From NCBI GenBank assembly GCA_018806915.1, contig JAGKQI010000047.1:372001-436000 (forward strand): a DNA stretch of 64,000 nucleotides, read 5' to 3'. This document shows, piece after piece, positions 11,439-21,400 of the stretch. The position numbers were made by a program, and so were the translations under genes. The first letter of the stretch is position 1; every line of letters begins with the position of its first letter. This stretch comes from Phytophthora colocasiae. Its lineage: Eukaryota > Oomycota > Peronosporomycetes > Peronosporales > Peronosporaceae. Under the pieces are notes generated by a model, which ran no database searches, was not told the DNA's origin, and was given only the letters and a program-made list of their open reading frames with translations.

Positions 11439-11990
11439 TGGTGGTGGGTGAACTGGAGGTACTCCTTGCGCTGCTCCTGCTTGTGCCGCCTGTTGTGCTT
11501 GGTGCGCAGCGTAGAGATGCTGCAGGCGGGAAAGTGGTATCTCGTGGTCTTGCTGTGCTGCAAAGTACTGGTGAACTGGCTCCACCCGTCGCGGTGGCGT
11601 CATCATCCGCGGCGGCCGTGGTGACCCGACCAGCGAGTCAATATGCATGCGGGCATCCATGCCCATGCGCGAGGCGAACGGGCTTGCTGGGGGAGTCACG
11701 AACGTTTCGACCCTCAAGTCATCCTTCTTCCCCGCCAACGTCTTCTCCACCTTGGCGTTAGACTCCTCTAGTTTATCCATGCGCTTAGCCATGGCGCGCA
11801 GCAGCGCCATCACCTCCGTTTCCACTTCACCCTTGTTCCCAGCACCTGCGTCCTTGGTACCGGGATCGCCGCCACCGCCCTGACCAGGAGCTGTGGCGTG
11901 ACTCTCTACTTCACCGCCGTCATGTTGGCCGACGGGCACCGGAACGGGCATCTTCTGCTCGAGCTCGGCGTCTTGGGAGGCTGCGTCCAT
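11439..11990 (-). CDS. Copia 1 gag N-terminal part (broken by the MULE)
   Basis: The ATG at 11990 lies one base inside the primer site, the right place for gag. The first 180 codons are rich in Q, P, A and G, with a predicted coiled coil around ALLRAMAKRMDKLEESNAKVEKTL. The frame runs on into the MULE end and stops at 11367 inside it, so the actual protein would be a truncated gag with a short MULE-encoded tail. The rest of gag continues at 8671. Confidence 0.85.
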
Positions 11991-12004
11991 CTGGGCTCAA
12001 AACC
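11991..12004 (-). promoter_or_regulatory. Copia 1 primer binding site, half-tRNA initiator-Met type
   Basis: On the - strand the 14 bases next to the 5' LTR are GGTTTTGAGCCCAG. Drosophila copia uses an internal fragment of initiator methionine tRNA whose complement is very similar (GGTTATG-type followed by GCCCAG). The site lacks the TGG that marks priming by a tRNA 3' end, which agrees with half-tRNA priming. Confidence 0.7.
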
Positions 12005-12161
12005 TGTTAGAAATGTACGTTGGGATCAGCCTGTGGCTTAATACGCAAAATGAAGAGTGAGATTGCAAAGCTTAGCATACCTATCCAACTACTGTTACCT
12101 CCACCTGAAATGGTCGACGTTCCCCCCAGATCTGCACGCCCTACAACTTTGCCTTTCAACA
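12005..12161 (-). repeat. Copia 1 5' LTR
   Basis: 157 bp, matching 4482-4638 at every base I compared, followed by CTATA target duplication at 12162-12166. Confidence 0.92.
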
Positions 12162-12430
12162 CTATAATGTATGTACATGTCCGGTAACTTTACCGACGGT
12201 AAGTTTTCACGCAGTACATACCACATACGGTAACTCTTGCCGTAGCTTTTGAGAGCGCTGTCTGTACGCCATGCTTCGAATATTGTTTAAAGGCGCACCA
12301 GTCGGTACATGCATGGCTGTACATTCATAGCGCAGTAGGCACTTTTCCCCTGCCTGGTTATCATTATCCATACATTTTACGTTAGCAAAGGTAGCAATAT
12401 TCTTCAAACTGATAACAAAGCACCCATATA

Positions 12431-13645
12431 TTACAGTATCTGCTGTTGTTGGATGTATTCGCACACTGAAGCAGTGATCAGGTCTCCGTTCAAAATGGGT
12501 CGAAGGATCCCCAAGTCTTCTTTAATCGCAGGATCACACGGTAGCATGTTGTAGCGGTATACCACGACCCACCGCAACGTCACAGCCAAAGTCTTTCCCG
12601 TCACGGGCTCTTTCCGAGGCGTAATAGTGAGTCCACAGATTCCAAACTGCGAGGAAGCAGATTCAGCCACTGGATGTAACGGGTCTTCTGTGACGGCATC
12701 AATATGAACCATGCCATGTGATGTGGTAAGCTCCGAGCACACGATGTTGTTCACAGTCGATGACACTCCCGACCCGTTAAAAGTCGAGCGCCGATACACA
12801 ACAGACGCCTCTGCGTTATTCAAGCGCTTACGCTTCGTCTCAACCCCAAAGTGTTTCTTCATCGACGTCGGGATAGCGTCAAAGTAAGCCAGCACCGCTT
12901 CATACACTTCCTCAAGAGATCCATGCGGGATCTCCGAGATGAAGACGCTTGTGATCAACGTGCAGTCCTTACACCCCGTGATTTCAATTTGAGACAGCGG
13001 CATCACGGATTTCTCGTCACTTTGTTTCGCCAACGCCTTGTTAACCGCCAGTTGGGAGAATTTGCCCACGATAGACGGCAACGTCGCTAAAGAACGCTCG
13101 TTGTGTGCTGCGAGCATCTTCTCACGCTCCGCAGCGTCACGACCCAGTTGTGTATCGAAGTGCAGCGCTTCGAACATTTCACTGCCATTAGAATGGAGCG
13201 GGGCGTGAAGGACGGCGGTTTGAAGTGTAGCAAACAGAAGCTGTTGCTGACGAAGGAGCTGCTGGAGCTCTGTGTGAGCTCGCTCGGACCGACTGGCAGC
13301 GTGTTTCTGACGAGCAGAAGTGTGAGCGGTGCATAGCGTACGCTTGTCCGGGAGCTGTTCGGCCCATTTGGACTGCAGAGTCTGCAGTTCTTCCTCCATC
13401 GACGCCACTTGAGCTCGCAGCTGTCGGATTTCATGAGTAGCACTTAGCGGCACTTTGTTTGGGTCACGAGGTCGGCCACGTGGTCGGGTGGAGCCGCTAG
13501 TGAGAGCGACGATCAGCTCTTCGTTGGTCTGAGGGACTTCGCTGAATCGACGGCGCTTCTTCGGGTGCGTGTTGGTGTCCGGTTCGGGGCAGCTTTGAGC
13601 TCTACGAGGGGAGTTTGGTCTTGGAAGAGGAGTCATGACTGCCAT
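12431..13645 (-). CDS. START-like family protein with AT-hook, copy 2
   Basis: 404 aa from an ATG at 13645. The longer frame starting at 13789 opens with GTG and is not used as the start: an initiator-like sequence lies downstream of it at 13749-13761, and the shorter protein matches copy 3 (402 aa) in length. Order: a basic nuclear-localisation-like KKRRR, an AT-hook-like RPRGRPR, a coiled coil (HEIRQLRAQVASMEEELQTLQ), a glutamine-rich helix (LRQQQLLFATLQ), then a START-like half with ITGCKDCTLITSVFISEIPHG, VNNIVCSELTTSHGMVHIDA and LRWVVVYRYN. The mix suggests a nuclear protein that may bind AT-rich DNA and a hydrophobic ligand. It resembles the M96 mating-specific family by recollection. 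Confidence 0.75.
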   Translation of the reverse strand: MAVMTPLPRPNSPRRAQSCPEPDTNTHPKKRRRFSEVPQTNEELIVALTSGSTRPRGRPRDPNKVPLSATHEIRQLRAQVASMEEELQTLQSKWAEQLPDKRTLCTAHTSARQKHAASRSERAHTELQQLLRQQQLLFATLQTAVLHAPLHSNGSEMFEALHFDTQLGRDAAEREKMLAAHNERSLATLPSIVGKFSQLAVNKALAKQSDEKSVMPLSQIEITGCKDCTLITSVFISEIPHGSLEEVYEAVLAYFDAIPTSMKKHFGVETKRKRLNNAEASVVYRRSTFNGSGVSSTVNNIVCSELTTSHGMVHIDAVTEDPLHPVAESASSQFGICGLTITPRKEPVTGKTLAVTLRWVVVYRYNMLPCDPAIKEDLGILRPILNGDLITASVCEYIQQQQIL

Positions 13646-13748
13646 ACTGTGGGGAGCCAAGGAATTCGAGGAATAACGAGTTGGTTTCGACAAGCCAGCG
13701 AGAACAAATCCACGCTTCGGTGCCTCGACCTGTCCCCGGTTTGGCTGC

Positions 13749-13761
13749 TTGAAGAATGAGC
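13749..13761 (-). promoter_or_regulatory. Oomycete initiator-like element upstream of START-like copy 2
   Basis: The - strand reads GCTCATTCTTCAA, which fits the oomycete initiator core (TCATT followed by pyrimidines). It lies about 105 bp before the ATG at 13645 and argues that transcription starts after the GTG at 13789. Confidence 0.5.
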
Positions 13762-14222
13762 GATCGACCCGTTTTTCGGTGGCACTCACGTTGCAGTCGG
13801 CTGCTTTTCAGCACCCCAGCCCTCCACGCACAATCTCAGCACCACTGTGGTGCCACCACACGCCCGACACAGTTCATGGATATTGCGTACATGTACAAAC
13901 GCGCAACGCTTTCAAACAGCAGTCAATGTTGCAGTTTAATTCAGACTCCCGAGATGGGCTTTGCGCTCGGAATTTGTGCGTGAACTCAGTTCTAAGCGGT
14001 CCGAAAGATGTAAATGCCGAAGAAGACTTAGGTGCATCTGTAGAAAACTCTCGATTGGATCTGGAAGTATTTATGATTACTAGTACATGTACATGTACAG
14101 GATGCAACAAAAGCTGTGCGGTATAGTATTGCAGGTACGTACTTCTAAGCTCGGGAAAGGGCCACCAGTCATCATAGAACCGTTGTCAAGTTGCACAAGT
14201 CAAGCAAGATATACATTCTCCA
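13762..14222. other. Upstream region of START-like copy 2
   Basis: No gene seen. It contains a short ACATGT-rich run near 14080-14098. It ends at the left inverted repeat of the Crypton-like remnant. Confidence 0.4.
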
Positions 14223-15179
14223 GATTTTGCAGGACAACAGGTTGCTATCTGCTTCATAGTACAGGACAGAATGTCCTGCATTTTCCAAACCGAAATCGCT
14301 CGAACCGATTTGGGCATACAAAAACTAGTATTATTGCTGGACGCAACAAAAACCTGATTTTTCCGTGCTTTTGCAGGACAATCTGTCCTGGAAGAAATCA
14401 ATTCATTTCGCAAGATGGAAAGCACACACCAAGACAACCTGGCCGAATTAAGGCGACAGGCAGAACAGATCCGTGATAACACTGTTAGTCCAAGCTCACG
14501 AGCTGCCTACATCAACTCCTACTGTCGCTTCATCTTGTGTATTCATGTAAACCATCGCCATTTGATAATAGACTCGTTTGCAGAAAAAGTGAGCGCTACG
14601 CGTTTGTCTTGCCGAAGTAGGCATTCATGACTTAAGCAACCAGCACAACGCATCAGCTCCTCCAGACACGATGAATCCAGCAGCTTCCGATGAACGTACA
14701 GTAATGCCTACTTCTATTGGGCTGGAAGGTTTCGTAGAGTCCCTCCCGATTTTGCTCTCTCTAAGTGCTCGGTTGCTCACTTGTGGACGCTGTGGCGGTG
14801 CGGGAACGCTGAAAAGCAGGTGCCGCCTCTGCATCTTCATGAAACTGCTGACCTGCCAAACCGAAACTGCCAAAAGCGACTTAGTGACGTCCGATACCTT
14901 ATGAAGAAAATTGAGGCGTACGCTACAGCAAGAAACTTACTGCGAGCAAGACAGTCGGTAGAAGAAGCTGTAAGAGTCTACACCGCGTGTTTGCCTGCTG
15001 TCGAGGTGCCTCACAGCACTAATCACTCTAGGAAGCGACGCAGAGGGCAGCTAAGCTGGGTGTCCATAGTGCGTCTGCACCGAAAGCGGCAACTGTAGCC
15101 GACTTTCATAGGTCAAAATTTAAACGTATTCATCGTTCTATTGGCTAAATTTTATGTCCTGACAATGTCCTGCAAAATC
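14223..15179 (+). mobile_element. Crypton-like (tyrosine recombinase) remnant bounded by 14-bp inverted repeats
   Basis: GATTTTGCAGGACA at 14223-14236 is exactly inverted at 15166-15179. Two perfect palindromes, CAGGACA-N3-TGTCCTG, lie at 14262-14278 and 14374-14390, and another TGTCCTG copy at 15152-15158. Between them is a recombinase gene lacking its middle. I see no target duplication. Cryptons use a tyrosine recombinase, and the N- and C-terminal fragments resemble those of oomycete Cryptons, but the assignment rests on remembered family features. Confidence 0.5.
14415..15098 (+). pseudogene. Crypton-like recombinase, N- and C-terminal fragments
   Basis: From an ATG at 14415 the N-terminal fragment reads LRRQAEQIRDNTVSPSSRAA and YINSYCRFIL, like the SAM-like core-binding domain of a tyrosine recombinase. 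It then stops at 14628. The C-terminal fragment, in another frame (14781-15098), reads PPLHLHETADLP, KRLSDVRYLMKKIEA and RKRRRGQLSWVSIVRL, like the tail that follows the catalytic domain in oomycete Cryptons. The catalytic R-H-R-Y part is absent, so the gene is dead. A composite of unrelated fragments is possible. Confidence 0.45.
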
Positions 15180-15335
15180 CGTTCAAGAATCATTGTGACA
15201 ACCACAACACATCGCCCCAATTTGGATACAGCACATGAACGATAATGATGAAACAACAAGGTGGTTCTGCAGTGCAGCACCGTACCACTTAACACGCTAT
15301 TTAACATACACGCTACCTAGACGTACGGTATCCTT

Positions 15336-16544
15336 TCACCGGTCGCGCCCGTTCTCATTATCGGATTTCTGGTTCGCCTGGAGATAACCACACACGGCGG
15401 ACGTGATCAAGTCGCCATTCAATATCGGGCGGATATTCTCTAGCTCCTCCCGAATAATAGGATCATCCGGTAGGAGATTGTAGCGATATACCACCAGCCA
15501 TTTCAAAGTCACTGACGTGATTTCACCAGTAATGGACTCTCTTCGCGGCGTGATCTTGATTCCATTGAGCCCATACTGCACCAGATTCGTCAAAGACACC
15601 GGATACAACGGATCATCTGTAATGGCGTCGATGTGAAAGATGCCGTACGAATTCGTCAGCTCCGAGCACAGTACGTGATTCACTGTTGCTGGGGCTCCAC
15701 TGCCGTCGAGGTTCAACCGCCAGTACTGGGCTAGACTGTCCGTACTGTTCAGCTTCTTACGCTTCGCATCAATGCCGAAATGGCGGTCCATCCATGACGG
15801 GATCTCCTCAAAGTACTTTAAAATGGCTTCATACACTTCTGCCAACGATGTATGTGGGATCTCCGAGATAAAAACACTGGAAATGAGAGAAAACGCACTG
15901 CACCCCATGATGTCAATCTGCGATAACGGGGTCACTGGGTTTCCGACATCCTCCTCCTCTCTGCGTGCAATGACCTTGTCGATGGCTATTTGCGCGAATT
16001 TGTCCACAATCGACGGTATCGTAGCTAAAGACCGCGCGTGGTGCGCCATGAAGGATTTCTCCCGTTCTTCTTCGTCTCGACAGAGTTTGGTGTAAAAATG
16101 AAGCGCCTTATGGATCTCCTCCCCACTCGAATGCAACGGCGCGTGAAGGAGAGCAGATTGCAGTGTGGCGAACATCAATTGCTGCTGCAGAAGCACCCCT
16201 TGCAGCTCTCTCTGTGTAGCTTCTGTTTGGATTACATCGTGCTTCTCACGGGCCGAATGTTGTGCAACTTTCAGCGTACGAGAGTCTGGGAGTTCTTCGG
16301 ACCATTTGGACTGCAGCTGCTGCAGTTCGTCCTCCATTGAAGCCACCTGAGCCCTCAATTGACGGATCTCGTGTGCAGCGCTGAGTGGAGTCTTGTTGGA
16401 CACGCGGGGTCTGCCACGCGGACGAGTCTCTGTCTCTAAGGAAAACTGTCGGATAAAATCATCGTGATCTTGTGAACGCCGTGGTCGCTTCTTAGCTGCG
16501 TCCATTTCCGAGTAATTCGGAGACCTGGAATTTGAGTCCGTCAT
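15336..16544 (-). CDS. START-like family protein with AT-hook, copy 3
   Basis: 402 aa from a true ATG at 16544, uninterrupted. A basic KKRPRRS (18-24) is followed by the AT-hook-like RPRGRPR at 41-47 and a coiled coil from about 57 to 85 (LRAQVASMEDELQQLQ). A glutamine-rich helix with LLQQQLMFATLQ lies near 118-130, and the START-like half runs from about 195 to 390 with IMGCSAFSLISSVFISEIPH, VNHVLCSELTNSYGIFHIDA and LKWLVVYRYNLLPDDP. It is in tandem with copy 2, same strand, 1.7 kb apart, of which about 0.96 kb is the Crypton-like remnant. Function is not known. A nuclear, ligand-binding regulator is my inference from the motif mix. Confidence 0.78.
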   Translation of the reverse strand: MTDSNSRSPNYSEMDAAKKRPRRSQDHDDFIRQFSLETETRPRGRPRVSNKTPLSAAHEIRQLRAQVASMEDELQQLQSKWSEELPDSRTLKVAQHSAREKHDVIQTEATQRELQGVLLQQQLMFATLQSALLHAPLHSSGEEIHKALHFYTKLCRDEEEREKSFMAHHARSLATIPSIVDKFAQIAIDKVIARREEEDVGNPVTPLSQIDIMGCSAFSLISSVFISEIPHTSLAEVYEAILKYFEEIPSWMDRHFGIDAKRKKLNSTDSLAQYWRLNLDGSGAPATVNHVLCSELTNSYGIFHIDAITDDPLYPVSLTNLVQYGLNGIKITPRRESITGEITSVTLKWLVVYRYNLLPDDPIIREELENIRPILNGDLITSAVCGYLQANQKSDNENGRDR

Positions 16545-17084
16545 CCCTAAGATGGAAGGAATAGTTTGAGGAGCTCAGTGGCAATTGAATTGTGATCGCA
16601 GGAAGAGAGAAAGGGTTGGCTATCAACCGAGCTTTAGGCAGCTGTTCGCCTATCTACGGCATAAACCAGTGGTTTAACCACCGCGGCAACACGGCAGCTT
16701 ATATCATAAGGATCTGGCGATACGGGCTGTCGATTACGAGGTTGGCTGCATCAATACTTGTTGTAAGCCAATGTGACAATCCAGGCACTCTTCTACCAAT
16801 GCAACCGCAACCGTAGGTCGCTCTTTGTGTACAATCTCGCGAAACGAGATCACAAACCCATGAAAGATGAAGCGCACGCATTGCGCCTTCAACAGAATGC
16901 GCGTTCTGATGTTCTTACCACCTCGGCTACACGAGTACATGTAAAGCGAACCTGCTAATGCGACTACCGGTAGCTCACACTGTATTACAGTACCGGTAGT
17001 ACATGTGTAGTCCGAACTTCTACATTCCTTGGCCAGGAATCCTGGCACATGCAGGATATCATACCGACAGATGTAAGTAAGACC
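16545..17084. other. Upstream region of START-like copy 3
   Basis: About 540 bp with no recognisable gene. An inverted pair around ACCGGTAG and GTACATGT occurs at 16936-17007. It ends at the TAA target of the PIF-like element. Confidence 0.45.
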
Positions 17085-17101
17085 TAAGAGCCATTCCCAA
17101 C

Positions 17102-17324
17102 TCTGGCGAGTAGCGTAAGTAGTGTAGAAAGAAGAGATGTTTGTTGTACTCAGTGAAAGGCGAAGTGGTAGATTTAGCAGTTAGAGTTCCTCGTGTGTGC
17201 ACCGGCAGAACTGTTGGTTCTGGCATACCTGTACTAGTAGATACTATAACTATAGTGGAATCCATAGTTATCTACTTACAGAGGTTGGATCGTAATATTG
17301 TATGACAAAGAGCATACTGCAACA
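17102..17324 (-). repeat. Copia 2 3' LTR
   Basis: 223 bp. It differs from the right copy at one position (GAGGTTGG versus GAGGGTGG). Because gag starts in the LTR, this copy also holds a duplicate of the first 56 gag codons (ATG at 17265). Confidence 0.92.
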
Positions 17325-17492
17325 GCCTCCCTGCATCTTTGCATATTATGTGATAAATCACAACACAGAGGTATATCAATATTGTACAGGTGACTGTTCA
17401 CAAAAGTTTTGGAGTGAGGAAACGGAGGTTCGCTGATCGAACTTCGCCCCGACAGCTAGCTGTTCAGGGGAAGGGAGACACCTTCGTACGCC

Positions 17493-18248
17493 ATGCTCCG
17501 AAATTGCAAGACTGTCAAGGGCAGTGGAGGAGGCAAGCCGTCTCTCTCCGGGAAAAGGAAGCCTCCTTCCACTGCAGCCAAGGAGAGGGCCAAGAAGGCA
17601 AGGAGGAAAGCGCGGGCAGCTCGGACGGCAGGAGCAGCTGAGATCGACGCAGCAGCTGCGCTCCTTAGCGTCTCTGAAGGAGGGTCGAGAGGCGTAGCCG
17701 GGGGATCCGAGCGTCGAGAGGATGTTGCCGCTCCATGGGCTGATCGAGAGCACGCACCGGAGCCAGTAATGAGTGATGTCACTAACTCGAGGGAATATAG
17801 TGACAATTCTTGTGCCACCAATGTTACTAGTGCTGTCACTGAAACCCAAGATTCCGCCACCAATCGCACACCTAATGTCACAGTGCAGTTTGTGACCGCC
17901 AGCCATGAGACTCCTGTAACCGACCAGGAGGCTGGAGCTACAGACCAAGGCACTGCTGTGTTGTCTGAGCTAAACTACTGGTACATTTATGACCAGAATT
18001 ATGGTCGCGAGCGGCTCACGGTCAAGTCTGACTTTGTATCGACTAAGCAGACGTGGAATATTGCTCGGATTATCCAGCGAAAACCCTGTCGATCTGGCTT
18101 CATGTACCGAGTTCTGTGGTGTCTCAAGAAGAGCGTGGGTGGGCGATACTATCAACGGACATGGGAGCCTGGACGAGTGCTTTTAGAAGGAATTGGTAGG
18201 GATTTCCGCGGGTTTGCCTTATCAATAAAGAACTTTCCCAGCAGTTAA
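17493..18248 (+). CDS. Antisense accessory ORF of copia 2 with chromodomain-like C-terminus
   Basis: 251 aa from a true ATG at 17493, no stop until 18246. It runs opposite to gag-pol, between the pol stop (18430) and the 3' LTR (17324). Residues 20-50 are strongly basic (KAKKARRKARAARTA), like a nuclear-localisation or nucleic-acid-binding tract. The middle is rich in T, S, V and N. The last 60 residues read WNIARIIQRKPCRSG, YRVLWCLKK and RTWEPGRVLLEGIG. This matches the chromodomain pattern of an N-terminal aromatic, an internal Y-x-V-x-W strand and a TWEP turn before the C-terminal helix. I infer a chromatin-targeting role for integration or silencing escape. Chromodomains are known on gypsy integrases, not normally on separate antisense copia ORFs. 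Confidence 0.7.
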   Translation: MLRNCKTVKGSGGGKPSLSGKRKPPSTAAKERAKKARRKARAARTAGAAEIDAAAALLSVSEGGSRGVAGGSERREDVAAPWADREHAPEPVMSDVTNSREYSDNSCATNVTSAVTETQDSATNRTPNVTVQFVTASHETPVTDQEAGATDQGTAVLSELNYWYIYDQNYGRERLTVKSDFVSTKQTWNIARIIQRKPCRSGFMYRVLWCLKKSVGGRYYQRTWEPGRVLLEGIGRDFRGFALSIKNFPSS

Positions 18249-18429
18249 TTTCTTTGTGCATGGTTTGTTGTATATAAACTCATGTGCCTAGATAATTCGG
18301 TACTTGACCAGGGAAACCTCAACGAGGGAAAACCTTAAGCGAACAAAAAGATAAAACCCAGTGGGAAAAAAAATCTAAAAGGACGCAGGAGGTAGGCACG
18401 CTACATGCAGTTGTATTATCAGCGTATTT

Positions 18430-21400
18430 CTATACTGAGTGGCCGAATCCAGCTTTCAGGGATTCTACCCTGAGCTTGGCCCTTAGTTCTCTGAACTGGT
18501 GCTTGTCTAAAGCTTTAGTGAAGATGTCAGCTATCATCTCTTTCGTATTGCAGTAGGTGACGTTGAATTCATGCCTCTCTACCTTTTCTTGTACAAAACA
18601 GTATCGTACGTGTATATGCTTTGATCGTCCGTGAAGTTCGGGGTTGTAGCAGATTTTGATGCAGCTTTGGTTGTCCTCATAAATGATGTTAGCCTGCGTT
18701 GTAGCAAAGCCAAGTTCTTTGAGGAGAAGTTTGAGGAAAATCATCTCTTGCATGCAGTGACACAGGGCGATATATTCTGCCTCTGTAGTTGAGAGAACCA
18801 CAGTGTGGTGCTTGCGGGAGAGCCATGAGATTGGACTGCTTGCGAGCATAGTCACATATCCACCGACGGAGCGTCTCGTGTCGGGGCAGTTAGCATAGTC
18901 AGAGTCACTGTAGGCAAGTAGCTGGTCGGCTAGGCTCTCCGAGGTAACGTCGGACGAGCCTCCCAGAAGGAGACCATATTCTTTCGTTCCTGACAGATAT
19001 TTTAGTCCACGAATGACTGCTTTCCAATGTTCCATGCCTGGATTGGCTAGGAATTGACTGACCTCACGCATGTAGAATGACATGTCGGGTCGTGTCCCGA
19101 CCATTAGATACATGACACTGCCTACTGCTTGGCGATACGGAATAGATTTCATCGCATCTTTCTCTTGCTCACTACTAGGTTGGCTGCTTACGGAGAGTTT
19201 GGCGTTCCGTTCTGCTGGTGTTGCAATAGGGTACGGAATGTAGTCGCTGAAGCGGTCGATGACCTTCGTAGCGTACTTGTGTTGGTGGATAAACATCGTT
19301 CGGTTCTTACGGTCACGTTGAATGGACCAGCCGAGTAAGTACTTCACCTCCCCTAAATCTGACATGGAAAATCGCTTTTTCAGGGCTGATTTCAGCTCAC
19401 TGACGAGTGCTGGTGTAGGCGCAATGATCAGTAAGTCGTCAACGTACACTGCAATATAACAAGTGACGTTGTCAACAGTGCGACGAAAGACACATCGATC
19501 TTTAATGAGTTTCAGAAACCCAAGGCTCTCTAAAAATGCAGACAATGTTTGGTACCAGACACGGGGTGCTTGTTTTAACCCGTATAAGCTCTTAAGAAGT
19601 TTGCACACTAGATTCTCCTTGCCCGGGATTTTGAAACCTTCCGGTTGAGCCATGTAGATCTCTTCTTCCAAATAGCCATTAAGGAATGCTGTTTTGACAT
19701 CCATTTGGTGGACTTCAAGGTCGAGAAGAGCTGCAATAGTAAGCAGTAGTCTGAGTACATCCATCCTGATGACAGGTGAGAAAATCTCATTGTAGTCGAT
19801 GCCAAATTCCTGTAGGAACCCTTTGATCACCAGACGCGCCTTAAAGCGGTCAATTTCGCCAGTGCCGGTATACTTCACTACGAAGACCCATCGGCTACTC
19901 AAAATCTTCCTCCCTTTAGGAGGGGTTACCAACACCCAAGTGTTATTGTCCATGAGGGACTTGTATTCCGATTTAGCTGCTGAATGCCACTGGTTAGCGT
20001 GGGAAGACTTCATTGCTTCCCGATACGTAGTGGGCTCTGACACATACCGAATAGCTAGTAATGTGTACAGTAAATGCTGACGTTGCTCCTGTTCGTGGAT
20101 GTCTTCCTCAGAGTTGAGGGTTACGTCACAGGCCTTCTCAGAGTTGAGGCATTTCTCAGTGGCTTCCGCAGTGAGGCGGGGTCGCTTAGGAGCTGAAGTG
20201 TGCGGAGGTTCAGAGACCGTCTCCGTTCTAAATGAGTAATGGATGGCTGTTCGATCAATAGCCTCCCTCAAAGAGGGCAGTACCCGTTTGGTGGCTGTAC
20301 CTGGTACGGTTCCCGTTGGACCTGAAGTGGGTAATGTTGTCGTCACTGGTTCTGATTCAGGCTCAGATTCATGCTCTTGTGGTGGCAGCACAGCAGGTGC
20401 AGGTGACGCAGGTACAGATACAGGTTCAGCAGGTTGCTGCCTGTTGGTGGGTTGGGTGGGCTCTGGTGTAGACGTCAGGCCTGTGAGAGGGGGAAACTCA
20501 TCCTCTTTAAAGACTACATCACGACTATACACAATGACATGTGTGTTAATGTCCATCAGTCGATATCCTTTCTTGTGGTCAGGTACACCGAGATACATGC
20601 ACAAACGGGCTCTAGCGTCGAGTTTGTCTCGGTATTGCTCCGTGATGTGGACATATCCACTACATCCAAAAACTTTGATGTATTGCATCGATGGGATTCG
20701 GTTGTACCAAAGCTCGTACGGGGTTCGACCGTCCGTCTTAGAGCTAGGCGTCATGTTGATGAGAGTTGTCACGTGACAGACACACTCGGCCCACAATCTC
20801 TTGGAGAGTTTGCCGTCAAGTAGAAGGGCTCGGACACGCTCCATGATAGTACGCATGCGGCGTTCAGCAACTCCATTCTGCTGAGGAGTGTACGCGTTGG
20901 TGAATTGTGCATGAGTCCCATACTTTTTAAAGATGATTCGACCCAGCTTCTCGTACTCTTTCGCATTGTCTGCTTGGAGACGTTGAATCTCGAAATTTTC
21001 GTGAGACTTATCGTCTTCAGCACTGAACGTGTACTCAATGACAGAGATATCTTGTCTAAAGATGTTCAGGGCTTTCTTCCTGAAGTCTTCGTAGCAGTCG
21101 TACAACTCGCTACGGTTCTTAATTGCATAAGTGAACATGAATCGAGAAAAGTCATCGATGAAGATCAAGAAGTAACGACAACCAGTAAGACTAGGCACAG
21201 GTAGTGGACCACAGATATCTGAATGGACTTTTGACAAAGGTGATGTGGCACGTTTAACAACTCTATTAGAGTAAAATGGGGAGCGGTGTGACTTCGCTAA
21301 CGTGCATGCAACACAGAAGAAATCTGTCTTCGAACCTAGAGGTACAGATTCGTCGAGTCCATCTATGGCTTGGCTCCTAGATAGGTCATTCAAGACACGA

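Larger units (their letters stand above)
4482..12161 (-). mobile_element. Copia 1: complete Ty1/copia retrotransposon containing a nested MULE
   Basis: Two 157-bp LTRs (4482-4638 and 12005-12161) begin TGTTAG and end CAACA on the + strand. They are flanked by a perfect 5-bp target duplication, CTATA, at 4477-4481 and 12162-12166. I see no difference between the LTRs, so the insertion is recent. Coding is on the - strand in the order gag, zinc knuckle, protease, integrase, reverse transcriptase, RNase H, which is the copia order. A 2760-bp MULE interrupts gag, and one base is missing in a G run in pol near 6845. The primer site is 11991-12004, and a purine-rich tract (GACGAGGAGGAG on the - strand) sits just inside the 3' LTR at 4639-4651. 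Confidence 0.92.

Noticed and set aside
13646..13789. Longer N-terminus for START-like copy 2
   Set aside because: The frame opens with GTG, lies across an initiator-like site, and is absent from copy 3.
20243..20776. 177-codon + strand frame in copia 2
   Set aside because: Antisense shadow of the proline-rich spacer and integrase region of pol. Unlike the 17493 ORF it overlaps pol coding.
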